A stretch of DNA of 64,000 bases from Fulvia fulva. Taxonomy: Eukaryota; Ascomycota; Dothideomycetes; Mycosphaerellales; Mycosphaerellaceae. The notes beneath the pieces are model-generated. The model was not told the origin of the DNA. It was given only the letters and a program-made list of their open reading frames with translations, and did not search any database. The stretch spans positions 3,658,001-3,722,000 of the forward strand of contig NC_063017.1 of NCBI RefSeq assembly GCF_020509005.1, read 5' to 3'. The first letter of the stretch is position 1. Each line of letters opens with the position of its first letter. Positions 1 through 9,561 of this stretch are shown one piece after another. A program made the position numbers and the translations under genes.

Positions 1-134
1 CTAGCATCTTCCCATCAACCTTCCTCGGCTCAGCAGGTTATCATCGAGCGTTCATATCCCAGTTCAGCGTCATCAACACCGTCACAACCTCAGCCTGATA
101 AACAGGCCTCGAATACGGTACAGAACCAACCATC

Positions 135-491
135 ATGGCAGCGTACCAGTCTGGTCTTGTCCTGAACGCTGTCCTGGATCAAATATTCGAAGATATTGCT
201 GAACCGACAACTCGACTCAACGGTACCATAGCTCTCATTGGCGTGGCATTGCTCATCAGTGCCTTCCTACAGGCCTGGCTTCACTTCGCCGGTTGGGCAC
301 ACATGGCCTGCCGGGTACTTATGACTGGAAATGTTGATGACTATGCAATCCTGGATTGGATCGTCAAGAAGGGCCTGTACGTACTCAAAAGCCTTCTTCC
401 CATGTGTTTAGGCTACGTCTTGATCAGGACCGCGCAAGCGTTGGTAAGGGCGCATGCTGAGATAAGGCGACGGCGGGCTGGAACCCAGTGA
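135..491 (+). CDS. Small hypothetical membrane protein
   Basis: A 118-residue open frame starting at an ATG. An in-frame stop lies about 40 nt upstream, so the N-terminus is not simply cut off by the window edge. Residues about 30-55 (IALIGVALLISAFLQAWL) and 80-100 (YVLKSLLPMCLGYVLI) are hydrophobic enough to span a membrane, and the tail is Arg-rich (RRRRAGTQ), which would favour a cytoplasmic C-terminus. I recognise no family. It could be the last exon of a longer gene. It lies beside a decayed F-box-like duplication, so it may itself be a fragment. Confidence 0.4.
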   Translation: MAAYQSGLVLNAVLDQIFEDIAEPTTRLNGTIALIGVALLISAFLQAWLHFAGWAHMACRVLMTGNVDDYAILDWIVKKGLYVLKSLLPMCLGYVLIRTAQALVRAHAEIRRRRAGTQ

Positions 492-639
492 GCTTTTGGT
501 CAGCAAACCATGATCGATAGAATGGGAACACGATTGTGGCATGCGGTCCAGACGTGAGTTGCCGCGTTCTGCCAATACATGCGTCGGCGAGACCACCAGC
601 GAACCCAGTACTTCATAACGGACTGTCCGAAATTCGCTT

Positions 640-1015
640 GCTAACGTGTTGTCTGAAATAGAGGTTCACGACTTCGTGTGGGCCCACGTACATCGCTTCG
701 AGATGGTCGCACAATCAAGCGCTGATCCGCTCGGGCCGCTGGTAGTGCTGGTTACACAACGCAAAGGCGAGCAACGATGTCACAAACGCACGGGGGCTGG
801 TGACAAAGTACGTTGCCGGCTGAGGTCTCGACATTACTTCTGAAAATGCTGTCCAACGGGGCGCATAACTAAGGGCTCGAAGCGCTACAAGCTCGACTGC
901 ATCGGTGCGGCCTTACTGCTGAGCTACACGCCCGCGCGTTCAAGCAAAGGCCTTTGCTTCAATAATAAGTCGAAGCGCTCGGCGGCAATCCACCTTGTCA
1001 CCTGCCCTTGGAGCA
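640..1015 (+). pseudogene. 3' remnant of an F-box-like gene (left tandem copy)
   Basis: One frame reads GLVTKYVAG, a stop, then DITSENAVQ. This parallels GLVTEYVAA...DDLDAEK in the better preserved copy about 1.35 kb downstream. The non-coding tail after it (about 935-1015) also matches 2291-2371 at the same offset. No start or F-box survives here. I infer this is the eroded 3' end of a tandem duplicate. The left boundary is uncertain, because sequence before about 740 shows no convincing match. Confidence 0.45.
935..1015. repeat. Direct repeat, left copy, flanking the F-box-like pseudogene
   Basis: This segment can be aligned by eye with 2291-2371. Shared blocks include TCGAAGCGCT (970-979 and 2327-2336), GGCGG and GCCCTTG. 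The offset is about 1356 nt, the same as for the coding remnants just upstream of each copy. The simplest reading is an old tandem duplication containing one F-box-like gene per unit. TCGAAGCGCT occurs a third time at 877-886. Confidence 0.55.
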
Positions 1016-1223
1016 ACGATTTCATAAACGCAGTGTGACAGGTCCAAAATGATCAGACAGCAACTCGTTTACGACATACCCACGCCGCGCATATTGGCAC
1101 ACGGCAGGCTTGTTCGTTTCTTCAAGACCAGGTTTTCCCGTCTGCAACCCGAGAGTTCAATGCTCACTGAATCCAACATATTGGCGAACTGTATACGACC
1201 GCCGAGCAATACGCAATGCAGAC

Positions 1224-2262
1224 ATGGCGCAAGAAACCGACGACACTGGCGCTGGCACCACTGTATTCCAGACCTACGAACTGCTCGAGAACATCATGCT
1301 ACGCCTGTCCGTGAAGGAGATTCTCATCGTTCAGAGGACTGCAATGCACTGGCGTTTGGTGGTCCAACGCTCTCAAGATCTCCAAGAAAAGCTCTTCTTC
1401 AAAGCCGCTGGCGAGCCTATCAGGCCGATCCAGGAAGACGGAATCGTACATCCCAGGTCACCGCACAGCATACGGCGACTCTTTTAAGCTGAGCCTCTGT
1501 GCCGGTATGGCAAGTTCTCGGTACGACTCCTCGACGCGAAACTCGTTCGCGAGCTTCACGTTAGGAAAAGCCACTGGAAGTTTCCGCGATGGTAGCAACC
1601 TGCGGAACCTCAGGCATCATGCCACGATCGATATCACTACTACTCAAGCCACCAAAGACCATCACCTCCAAAGCCCATCACCTCAGCCAAGCCACGACAC
1701 TACCCCAAGCTGGCAACAAATGCTCATTACCCAACCCCCCATCACAGCAGTACGTGTAAGCTGTGGTTTTTCTCCAGGGCCCATGTCACACATCATCAAC
1801 AAGGACGCTCCGGCCTGCACAATCTGGAATCTGAGAACGGCCTTACCTACGGTGAGTTGTTCAAAGGATTGGAGGCACTAGAATGCAATGTTGAATTCTC
1901 GGATCAGCGTTGGGGAACGCCCTCGTTTGGCATATGTCTGCCGCTTCCCCTTCCGGACGTGACATTCGTCAGAGCTGTAAACTACTGCGGGGCGATTTTC
2001 ACTGTGACTCAGAATGGGTGGTCATCGCATTCGGACAGTCGAACTGAGAAGTGCCAATGCGTGGAACCAGGGATTCTGTGGCGATGGGTGTACAGTGGTA
2101 CTGACAGGCCCTGTTTTTCATGGCTGTGATACCCACCAAGGCCTGGTGACAGAATATGTTGCCGCCGCTATAATTGACGACCTCGATGCTGAAAAGCTGC
2201 CGAATGAACGCTTGTCTAAAGATTTAAGAAAGGTCGACGCGCTGTTCCCTCGACTGCATTAA
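1224..2262 (+). pseudogene. Degenerate F-box-like gene (right tandem copy)
   Basis: From the ATG at 1224 the frame encodes a leader followed by an F-box-like helix set: FQTYELLENIMLRLSVKEIL, then the VQR...W..VVQRS..LQ..LFF pattern. This is the hallmark of a large F-box-like family in Dothideomycetes. The frame stops with TAA at 1485 and again with TAG near 1597. Homology-like sequence then moves to another frame (SWQQMLITQPPITAV, about 1710-1750), back to the first (ENGLTYGELFKGLEALE, about 1840-1880) and again to the other (GLVTEYVAA, about 2140-2170). So at least two nonsense codons and several frameshifts are needed. Some shifts could be introns, but no convincing splice pairs repair the whole frame. 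Confidence 0.6.
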
Positions 2263-2290
2263 CCTGACCTCGCCACTCAGCTGCATGCTA

Positions 2291-2371
2291 GCGGGTCAAA
2301 GCAACGGCCTGCGCTTCTATAGGGGATCGAAGCGCTAGGCGGTAAACAATCTTGTTACTAGCCCTTGCCCG
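2291..2371. repeat. Direct repeat, right copy, flanking the F-box-like pseudogene
   Basis: Partner of 935-1015 at an offset of about 1356 nt. The two share TCGAAGCGCT, GGCGG and CCCTTG blocks with small indels between them. It marks the 3' boundary of the old tandem duplication. Confidence 0.55.
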
Positions 2372-4259
2372 GTTCAATTTAATCTGGTATATGCAATTGA
2401 CGGTGTTCGATCAGTCAGACCAACGGCGCTCAACTCACTTCAGTGCTTCCTTGACTCAACTCCACTACGTTCTCACAGCTCGTCTCAGCCTCGAGTCTCA
2501 TCGTCGCCCCTATCATCACCCACTGAGCTACCAATTCGACCTCCCTCGCTTCCCGCGCCTCGTGATGCCGTCACGGTGTCATGCTTCACTCTAGACGACA
2601 TGCACACACTCCCCTATGATATAGTACTGACCGCTGGAATCGTGACTTAGTATCACTCTCTGTGCTAAATATTTCGGGGCACTCACTCACATCAGACATT
2701 CACCTCCTTGGTACATCCCGCCTGCCTGGTGACATAAATCGACAGACAGTTCGTTACTAGTAGTAACACAATTACGAGCAGGATCTGGCTGAGTCTTGTT
2801 TTCTTGTGCTGTCGATGTGATTCTGCGCTGGAAATGTCGATGGCGTAGTCGCTCAGGAGTTGTCGGTGTGCTGCCTTGCCGTCAATGCTGTGTTCAAGCG
2901 GCGGCGTGTTGACACGCAAGACTACGCTGGTGATGGTCCGTATCCAGTCTGTCATGTCTTTGTTCTTCCTTGGACTTCATCTGGACTACTGCATCCTCCC
3001 TTATGATAGATTCGTTCCTGATTACCAAGTGAGGTCGACTACACCGCACATCTTTAATCAAACTTTCGATCGGGCAGCATTCACTATCCAATCAGACGCT
3101 GCTATAGCCTCCCTATATCACTTCTTGGCAGCAGATCGCCACGCTAGAGCTAAAACCAGCGCCACGGCCGGATCCTGGCATCACTTCGGAGATTTCCCCA
3201 TGGGCCAGGATACAAGGCTGAACCGAGGTGGCGGCACGCCATATCAACGACTAACATCCCCATGGCATTTGCTTATTGTCTGAGAGAGGTTTTTGAGCTT
3301 GGCTGGATCTCAGCTCGTTTGTTCAGCGACTTTTGTTGCGTTCCATTCTTTTACCGCATCAAGACACAGTAGCCGACGTACGAAGGAGGACGATCGCGAG
3401 ATATACGAGTATGCAATTGCGGAAAACCCTATACGGGATTCTCCTTACTCCCCTGGCTGCGGCTGTTGTGGATCCTTACGACGGATACGAAAAGGGAAAG
3501 GCATACGAGGACGTGCTTGGCGTGAGGGATCCAGCCAATGTGGGTGCTTGCTGATATATTACATCAAGTCTGCGTGTTCTGATCTGGAGATGTAGAAAGT
3601 GAGGAGCCTCGAATACGAAGACGAAGGCAATTTGTTGGCGATCAAGCACTGGCGGTCTTGAGATGGGTCCTCTGGCGAAGGTGATTGGATGGTTAAGGTC
3701 TTGCTGGTCGAGCAGGGAGAAGAGAGAGGGTACAAAGCCAGTATGTACTGCTCGGCAGGGAGGGAGGATGAGACTGGATTCGAGTGACGAGGTTGCTGTT
3801 GTCGAAGAGAAGCGGAGTTTTCGACACCGAAGGGTACAGAGCAAGCCGCCGAGGATATCGATATATGTTGGAGCGGATGATCCGGACTTGAGGATGGCGT
3901 TTGCTGCGCTATCGTGATCAGCGATTGTCAACAAATGATGTTCCTGATGACTTTGTAGCAGTGGGCCGACTGGAACTTGTGCTGAGCACAATCGACTGTC
4001 CGGTGGACGCTGATCCTGTCGAACAGCCTTTCACTCGACAGCCTCACCGTCTGGTCCGGCTTCGACCTGATCAACTGAAGCCCTCCTGTAGACAGACGAG
4101 AGGATCAGTTCGCGATCGAAGACCAAGGGAGCCCCGAACATGTCGCAGATACGGAGAGCTACTATGCATCTTTCCAATTGTCGTATTCGTCTTTGCTGAG
4201 TAACCTTACTCCTTCAAGTCCTAGTTCTGCTAACGGATTCCATGTTGACTCTGGTGGTG
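2372..4259. other. 1.9-kb gene-poor region
   Basis: No ORF here has recognisable family content. The longest frames (3476-3991 on the minus strand, 3663-3917 on the plus strand) overlap antisense and show no domain, signal peptide or compositional sign of coding. A short frame from about 3410 has a hydrophobic start (ILLTPLAAAVVDP) but ends after roughly 50 residues. Confidence 0.5.
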
Positions 4260-5312
4260 TCAGCGCTCGTTGATCCCAATCATTTGCATATCTTCGGGGT
4301 CTACGATAGGGTAGATATTGGTCTTCATCCATTGGCAAAACCAAAATGGGTTCGAACGAGGTCGAACTTTCAGCATCGGATTCAGAGCAACAAGTTGAAG
4401 CTTTTTCCACATGGTCACCCCATCGTCGAAGTACTTGATGCCATCAAGATCAGGATCGAAGGACTGGTCATCCTGGTAAATCACGCGTGGTCCTGATTCA
4501 TCGCCGTAAGGATCAGTTCCGAGAGGTACAAGAGAAATAACGGTAAGAGGCGGTTTGACCAGCGAATCGTCGTCCCGAAAAGGCTGCGCTCGTGGTCTGA
4601 TATAGAGTAGAGACACGATACCAATCGCCAGCATGAGCACCACCATCAAGGACGCCGTTCTGGGCTCTACCCCGACTTTCAGTCGACTGCCAAGACCTTG
4701 CCATGTGTGTTCAGGCCACAGAACAAGTCGAAAGATCGTGAAGTTCCGCACGACACCGCCAGGGCTTTCTCTCTTTGTGAACGGCGGAGGGACCGGTCCA
4801 GCTTCGATTGTGCTATTGCACTGCTCTTTCACGAATCCGGCCTGCTCAGCTGCTAGACATGCCTGCAGAAAGTCATTGCGTCCAGACCACTTCGCCAGCC
4901 GCAAAGTGGGTATACCGGTCACAAAAGCTAATGCGATTCCCATCAGTCCCAAAACGAATGTAACTGCTGCGACAGATGTCTTCAACGTGGGCGAAGGAAG
5001 TCTGAATCTTGAGATTGACGATGCTGGCGGGAGAGCAGATATTGGCGATGAGGGCAATGTCGGCTGCGATGTTGAGACAGGCCTCGAGCCTCCGTTATTC
5101 GGAGAAGGATTCGTCGCCAGCTGTGGGTCGAGTATCGGTGATGTTATGGCTGTAGATTGTGATGGTGAGATAGGACCTGACACTCCAGCGGTTGTGGGTC
5201 GAGCAATGGGACTGAGGGATGTAGGCGAGGCTGGCTGATCTGTGGGTGCGCTACTAGCCGTTATCGACGAGGAGGATGGTATCGGGGTCAGTGCGATTGC
5301 TGGCGCCGCCAT
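4260..5312 (-). CDS. Ser/Pro-rich hypothetical membrane protein
   Basis: A 350-residue protein. Residues 1-95 are low-complexity Ser/Pro/Thr. A hydrophobic segment lies at about 112-135 (AAVTFVLGLMGIALAFVTGI). It is followed by a loop with two cysteines and possible N-glycosylation sites (NST, NFT), then a second hydrophobic segment at about 218-238 (SLMVVLMLAIGIVSLLYI), then an acidic C-terminal region rich in Trp and Phe. This predicts a two-pass protein with a roughly 80-residue extracytoplasmic loop. No family is recognised. Its 3' end faces the gene-poor region and its 5' end lies about 0.4 kb from the SEC8 stop codon. The open frame is uninterrupted, which supports a single exon. Confidence 0.6.
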   Translation of the reverse strand: MAAPAIALTPIPSSSSITASSAPTDQPASPTSLSPIARPTTAGVSGPISPSQSTAITSPILDPQLATNPSPNNGGSRPVSTSQPTLPSSPISALPPASSISRFRLPSPTLKTSVAAVTFVLGLMGIALAFVTGIPTLRLAKWSGRNDFLQACLAAEQAGFVKEQCNSTIEAGPVPPPFTKRESPGGVVRNFTIFRLVLWPEHTWQGLGSRLKVGVEPRTASLMVVLMLAIGIVSLLYIRPRAQPFRDDDSLVKPPLTVISLVPLGTDPYGDESGPRVIYQDDQSFDPDLDGIKYFDDGVTMWKKLQLVALNPMLKVRPRSNPFWFCQWMKTNIYPIVDPEDMQMIGINER

Positions 5313-5697
5313 CGCTGGTGCGAGAACCCAGGGACGCGATGCCCGGGCAATAGCACAGCAATGCGCTCAGACATGCTGAACGTTCTCGAAGGCAGATGCG
5401 ATGGGCAAAGAGGTCCACGGTAACACCGCACAGCCCCGCCGCCTGAGCCGCAAGGGGGCATAGCATCTTGCATGCAGCAGCTGACTGGCAGCCAATGACC
5501 ATGATCCCGCAAGCACTGATGCGTGTGAAGCTGTGGTTCTGATCCAGGATTTGATGCCGGGGTTGTCTGAATGCCAGTTTGTGAGATGTACAAAGTCGCT
5601 TGGCCGGACCATGCAGCATGACAGCGTACCTCAAAAGAGGGCCAAACACAATACCCGCGCTCGCGACGCTCAATATGCATCTACATCGTCACTACCA
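5313..5697. other. Intergenic region between the membrane protein and SEC8
   Basis: Two minus-strand frames overlap here in different phases. Neither has recognisable content. The stretch most likely holds the SEC8 3' end and the promoter of the downstream minus-strand gene. Confidence 0.4.
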
Positions 5698-8600
5698 CTA
5701 CCCAATCCTCGCAACCCAATCATCCACAGTTCCCTCCCCACCATCCCGTTCCGCCTTCCAACACAACCTCACCAACGCCTTCAAATCCTCCTTGGCATAC
5801 CCACTCCCCACTCCCCTCTCCACCACCATCTTCGGCTCCATCATCTCATAGAACCGCGCCGCACTCTCCAACGTCGCATCAGTCTGCATGCTCGTCTTCA
5901 ACGTCTGCTGCAGGACCAAGATATTCAACCCCATCCTATCCCTTCCATACCCATCGAACGCCTGAATACATCCTACCAGCGACACGAGCGCATTGTTCGC
6001 TAGCACGTCAAGGTGTGATGTGAGGAAGTTATATTGCGTCTCGAGGAGATTCGCGGAGATGGCCACATCGTAGGAGCCGAGGGAGGTGGAGAGGTTGATG
6101 ATGGCGGGATCTGGATCGTTGTAAGGTTGGCCGAGGGCGTAGGTTGCGTCCATGGCTGTGTAGATGCCGTGGAGGAGGTGAAGGCGGAGATCAAGGTGGA
6201 GGGTGCGGAGGATGAGGGAGGAGAGTTCGGTGAAGGAGGCGATTACGGCGTCGAAGCCTGCTGCTGTGGGAGGGTCGAGGGGGAGGTATGGTCTGTTTGG
6301 TGTGGTGTGGGTGTTTGAGTTGAGAGTCCATCTTCTGTGGTCATGGGATTGCATGCTGGAGGCGTCGACGGCGCGGGGTGAGATGTAGCGTAGTTGCTGG
6401 CAGCGTGAGGAGAGCCACTTCATGCTCACGTGCAGCGTGCATAATGCGGCGAGTGCTTTCCGATCGTTGATCAGATCCGCTTCTTCGAGGCTGCGGTTCT
6501 TGATGGACTGCAGAAGTAGAGCGGACTCCTTCTCAGCAAGAACGACAGAATCTTCCCTGCTTGCCTTTGTGAGGTTAATCACCACTTGATTTATGTCACC
6601 AGATGTCGCCAGGTGTGCTGCTATTCTCATCTTCATGGCACCTTCTTGAGCCATTTGCGCTCTCTGCAGTAAGCTCTTCGACCACTGATAGCATCTGTCG
6701 TAGTAGCTCCGCATCTGCGTGATGATCAATTGGCTGAAACTCTGATCGTGTGGCAGGCTATCGAGCATGATGCAGAATGCTTCAATGAGCTCATAAAAGC
6801 GTACTGTGCCCTTGAATATGGGTCGTTGTGCGTGTGCCTGCCACTTTGGGTCTGGTTGGAAGGCGTCCATCTCATTCATCGTCCTGCTGCAGAGATCGAG
6901 GAGCGTCTCGTCTAGTTGTGGGTAGAAGATGTTGACGAGGAAGTCATCCAGAAACGAGGTGAGAGTGCTCGATACCACACCAGAATGGGCTGGAACCACA
7001 TCTCGAAGCCCGGTCAGAAAGTCCAGAGACGGCTTCAACAGGATCGCCATGTTGAACACACTCGGCTCGACCAACAACTTATGGCCGGTTGCCGAGACGT
7101 CAGTCACTGCATTTCGATCTTGCTTAGTGCTTTGCGCATTGCTGCCAACCAAGCCAGGGACCGATTGTTTCAAGATGAACTCAAGGTCCTCTCGCTCCGT
7201 CGTAAGCTCTGTTGACTTGCTGTCTGTGTCTGACATCTTAAACAGCCTGCGGTTTCTGTCTCGTGGCTGGGCTCGGAAGATGTTTGCACTAGGATCGTTG
7301 TCCGATCGCCCACGATGACCAACATCTCCACTTGATGCAAGGTGATCGTGCAAAAGTGTCCGGATCTCACTCTGGAGAAGTGCCCATAACTCACGAAAGC
7401 TCCTGTTTAGTGTCGACGCCTCTTCGATGTCTTCCCGCTTTATGATCGCTGCAGTCACGTCGTGAAGTACCCGGTGGCCTTCCGCTATTGCTTCGTACTT
7501 GGCGTAGAGGGTCGTTAGTAGGTCTTCCAGGGTGTCTCGCTGCTCTGCATCTGGTCCCGCATTCACTCCTGCCTTCTTCTGCGGCCCTCTTGCTGCCTTT
7601 CGCGTAATCGCAGGATGTCTTTGCTCGACCTCCATGTGTGATCGTTCCACAACGGTGAACAGCTCCACCGGTAGACGATGCTCTATCGCATCAACAGCAA
7701 CGTCCAACCTGTCCATCTTGTTCAGTGATTCGACAAGAAGCTGAATGTAGTAGAAAGTATCGGCTTCTGGGTTCCGTGTCGTGTCCTCTGGCATCGGCTT
7801 CGATCCGTCGTACAGCTCCAGAAAGTGGTGCATCGCTCTCTCGGTATCGTCCACTGGACTTGTGAGGTCGCGCTTTGTGTGCGCCTTCCATCGTTCCTCG
7901 CAGTAAGGACTTTTGAGGTACAGGTGGTTGTGCAGCTCCTCGACCAGGATATCAGACAGCGAGTGCTCTTGATTGCTCAAGTACACTCGCAGATCAGCCA
8001 AAGCCCCTATTTCTTCCATCTCCGGCTTGCGGATCAACCTCAACGCCTCCTGCAGCGTATCAACCGCACCTAGAAAGCGCTTTTCTGATATTTGTGCTTC
8101 GAGCTTCTCCGGGACCGACTGGAGCTGCTCGATAGTGCCAAGTACTTGCAACATCTGGTCATAGCTCTGACTGCTCTGCGCGAACGCCTTGAGTTCTGGC
8201 CTGCCGCTCGCCAAGCTACCTTTCGCCTGCACCAAACCCGCTCTGAGATTCCTCACACGTACTTGTGATGCATGAATGGCCGCTTGGATTTTGTGGAACG
8301 TACCGATACTACTGTTGAAACCCTGGTGATGCTCGTTCACAATCACTTTCAGTGCGTTTTGCAGTTGTGTATGCGCCTCCCGGAACTGGTCGTATTGGTC
8401 TGCTAGTCCAAGCGAGGACGGGTCCATAAGCTGCAGTGCAACTTTGACGGGGATGCAGTTGTCGCTGGCCATGAAGTTCCATTGTTGCTCGATGAATCGA
8501 AGGATATCTGCACATAGTGTAAGCGACCTTTGAGCTTGAGGCGGCACGCTGGCCCAGCGCTTGCGGGAAGCATTGCGTGTTGCCCTCCGTGAGGTAGACA

Positions 8601-9059
8601 TGACCGCTGTCGTGGAAGATGGACGGGTGGATGGACGTTCCCACCATCACTGACGGGAGACACGTTCGGACCTGCCCTCTCAGACGATCATGACCTCGGC
8701 GAAACACATGTGGGAAGGTGCGGAATGGAAGGGGTGGTTGGGAAGGACTGACCATCGACTTGACCGCTTTGTGGGCCATACCTTGCGCTTATCCTACTTC
8801 TACTCCGACTTTGGCTATTCGCAAAGTCTCTGCTCCTCCGCGCATATCCTCTGTCTAGCCGCGACGCGCCCTGGACCGGCGGCTGTGTCCTGAATCCGCC
8901 ATAACCTGCTCCTGGCCCTGCTCCTCTTGATCTGCTCCGCTCTGCATCGCTCGTGTCCCTGCTGCTGTCGCCGTCGTCGAAGTTGAAACGACCCAGGGCA
9001 GAATGACCGTTCAAGTAGTTTGCATTACCATTGGTCTGCTGCTGTCGCATCCACGACAT
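5698..9059 (-). CDS. SEC8: Exocyst complex component Sec8 (two exons)
   Basis: The proposed CDS is complement(5698..8507, 8753..9059), 1038 aa. Exon 1 encodes the Gly/Ser/Arg-rich N-terminus typical of fungal Sec8, ending SARYGPQSGQVD. Exon 2 opens with DILRFIEQQWNFMASDNCIP, the conserved start of the Sec8 core, and runs through the helical rod to VDDWVARIG. I chose the splice because donor GTCAGT after 8753 and acceptor GTGCAG before 8507 join in phase and restore the conserved order. Sec8 belongs to the octameric exocyst, which tethers secretory vesicles to sites of polarised growth such as the hyphal tip. The 245-nt intron is long for this window. Exon 2 stays open upstream into the intron as far as an ATG at 8601, so an automatic call could wrongly give a 967-residue protein. 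The gene is divergent from CTR9. Confidence 0.9.
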
Positions 9060-9561
9060 CTTAGCCAGGAGCTATGCGCTGATCGTGGGAGGTCATGCGG
9101 CGGGCGCTATCATTGGGTGATGATGCTCGCTCGGAATCCGCGCATGCTAGATCCGTAGTGTCGCGTTCTTAAAAGGACAGAATTAGACCAATGCGATGGT
9201 AAGTTGAAGTGAACGTACTGCTCGAGATCCTGGTCAAGCTTGAACGCGTAGATCGGAGTTCGCTTGATGAGGCTCTGCGGAAACGCTAACGAGGCTAGAC
9301 CTTATTCACGACCCGCAATGCACGGTTCTGTAGACTTGTCGCGCTTCGCAATCGCAACCACCAACTTCCTTGCTCCACCCGGTGTTCGGCCAGGAACCGC
9401 GACATCTCCAATACCATCCACATACTCACCAACAACACCTTATCCTCACCCTCTCGCCACTCGGACCTGGGCATGGGGTACTGAGGAGGAACTGTCACGA
9501 GACAAAGGGAGCTTCTACCCACAAATAAACACCTCTCCACGTCGCATCCACCTCAGTCAGC
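9060..9561. promoter_or_regulatory. Shared divergent promoter region, SEC8 / CTR9
   Basis: About 500 bp separates the two start codons. CT-rich stretches precede the CTR9 ATG. No clear TATA box is seen for either gene, as is usual for housekeeping promoters. The bidirectional role is inferred from geometry. Confidence 0.45.

Noticed and set aside
870..935. Possible tRNA-like sequence on the minus strand (TAGCTCAG... and TTCGAGCC resembling A and B boxes)
   Set aside because: The D-stem does not pair, the spacing to the B-box is off, and no acceptor stem closes it. At best a decayed tRNA-derived fragment.
3476..3991. 171-codon minus-strand frame in the gene-poor region
   Set aside because: Overlapping antisense frames, no family content, no promoter or splice context.
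8508..8601. SEC8 start at ATG 8601
   Set aside because: The residues it would add (STSRRATRNASRKRW) do not resemble Sec8. Splicing to exon 1 at 8753 restores the conserved N-terminus.
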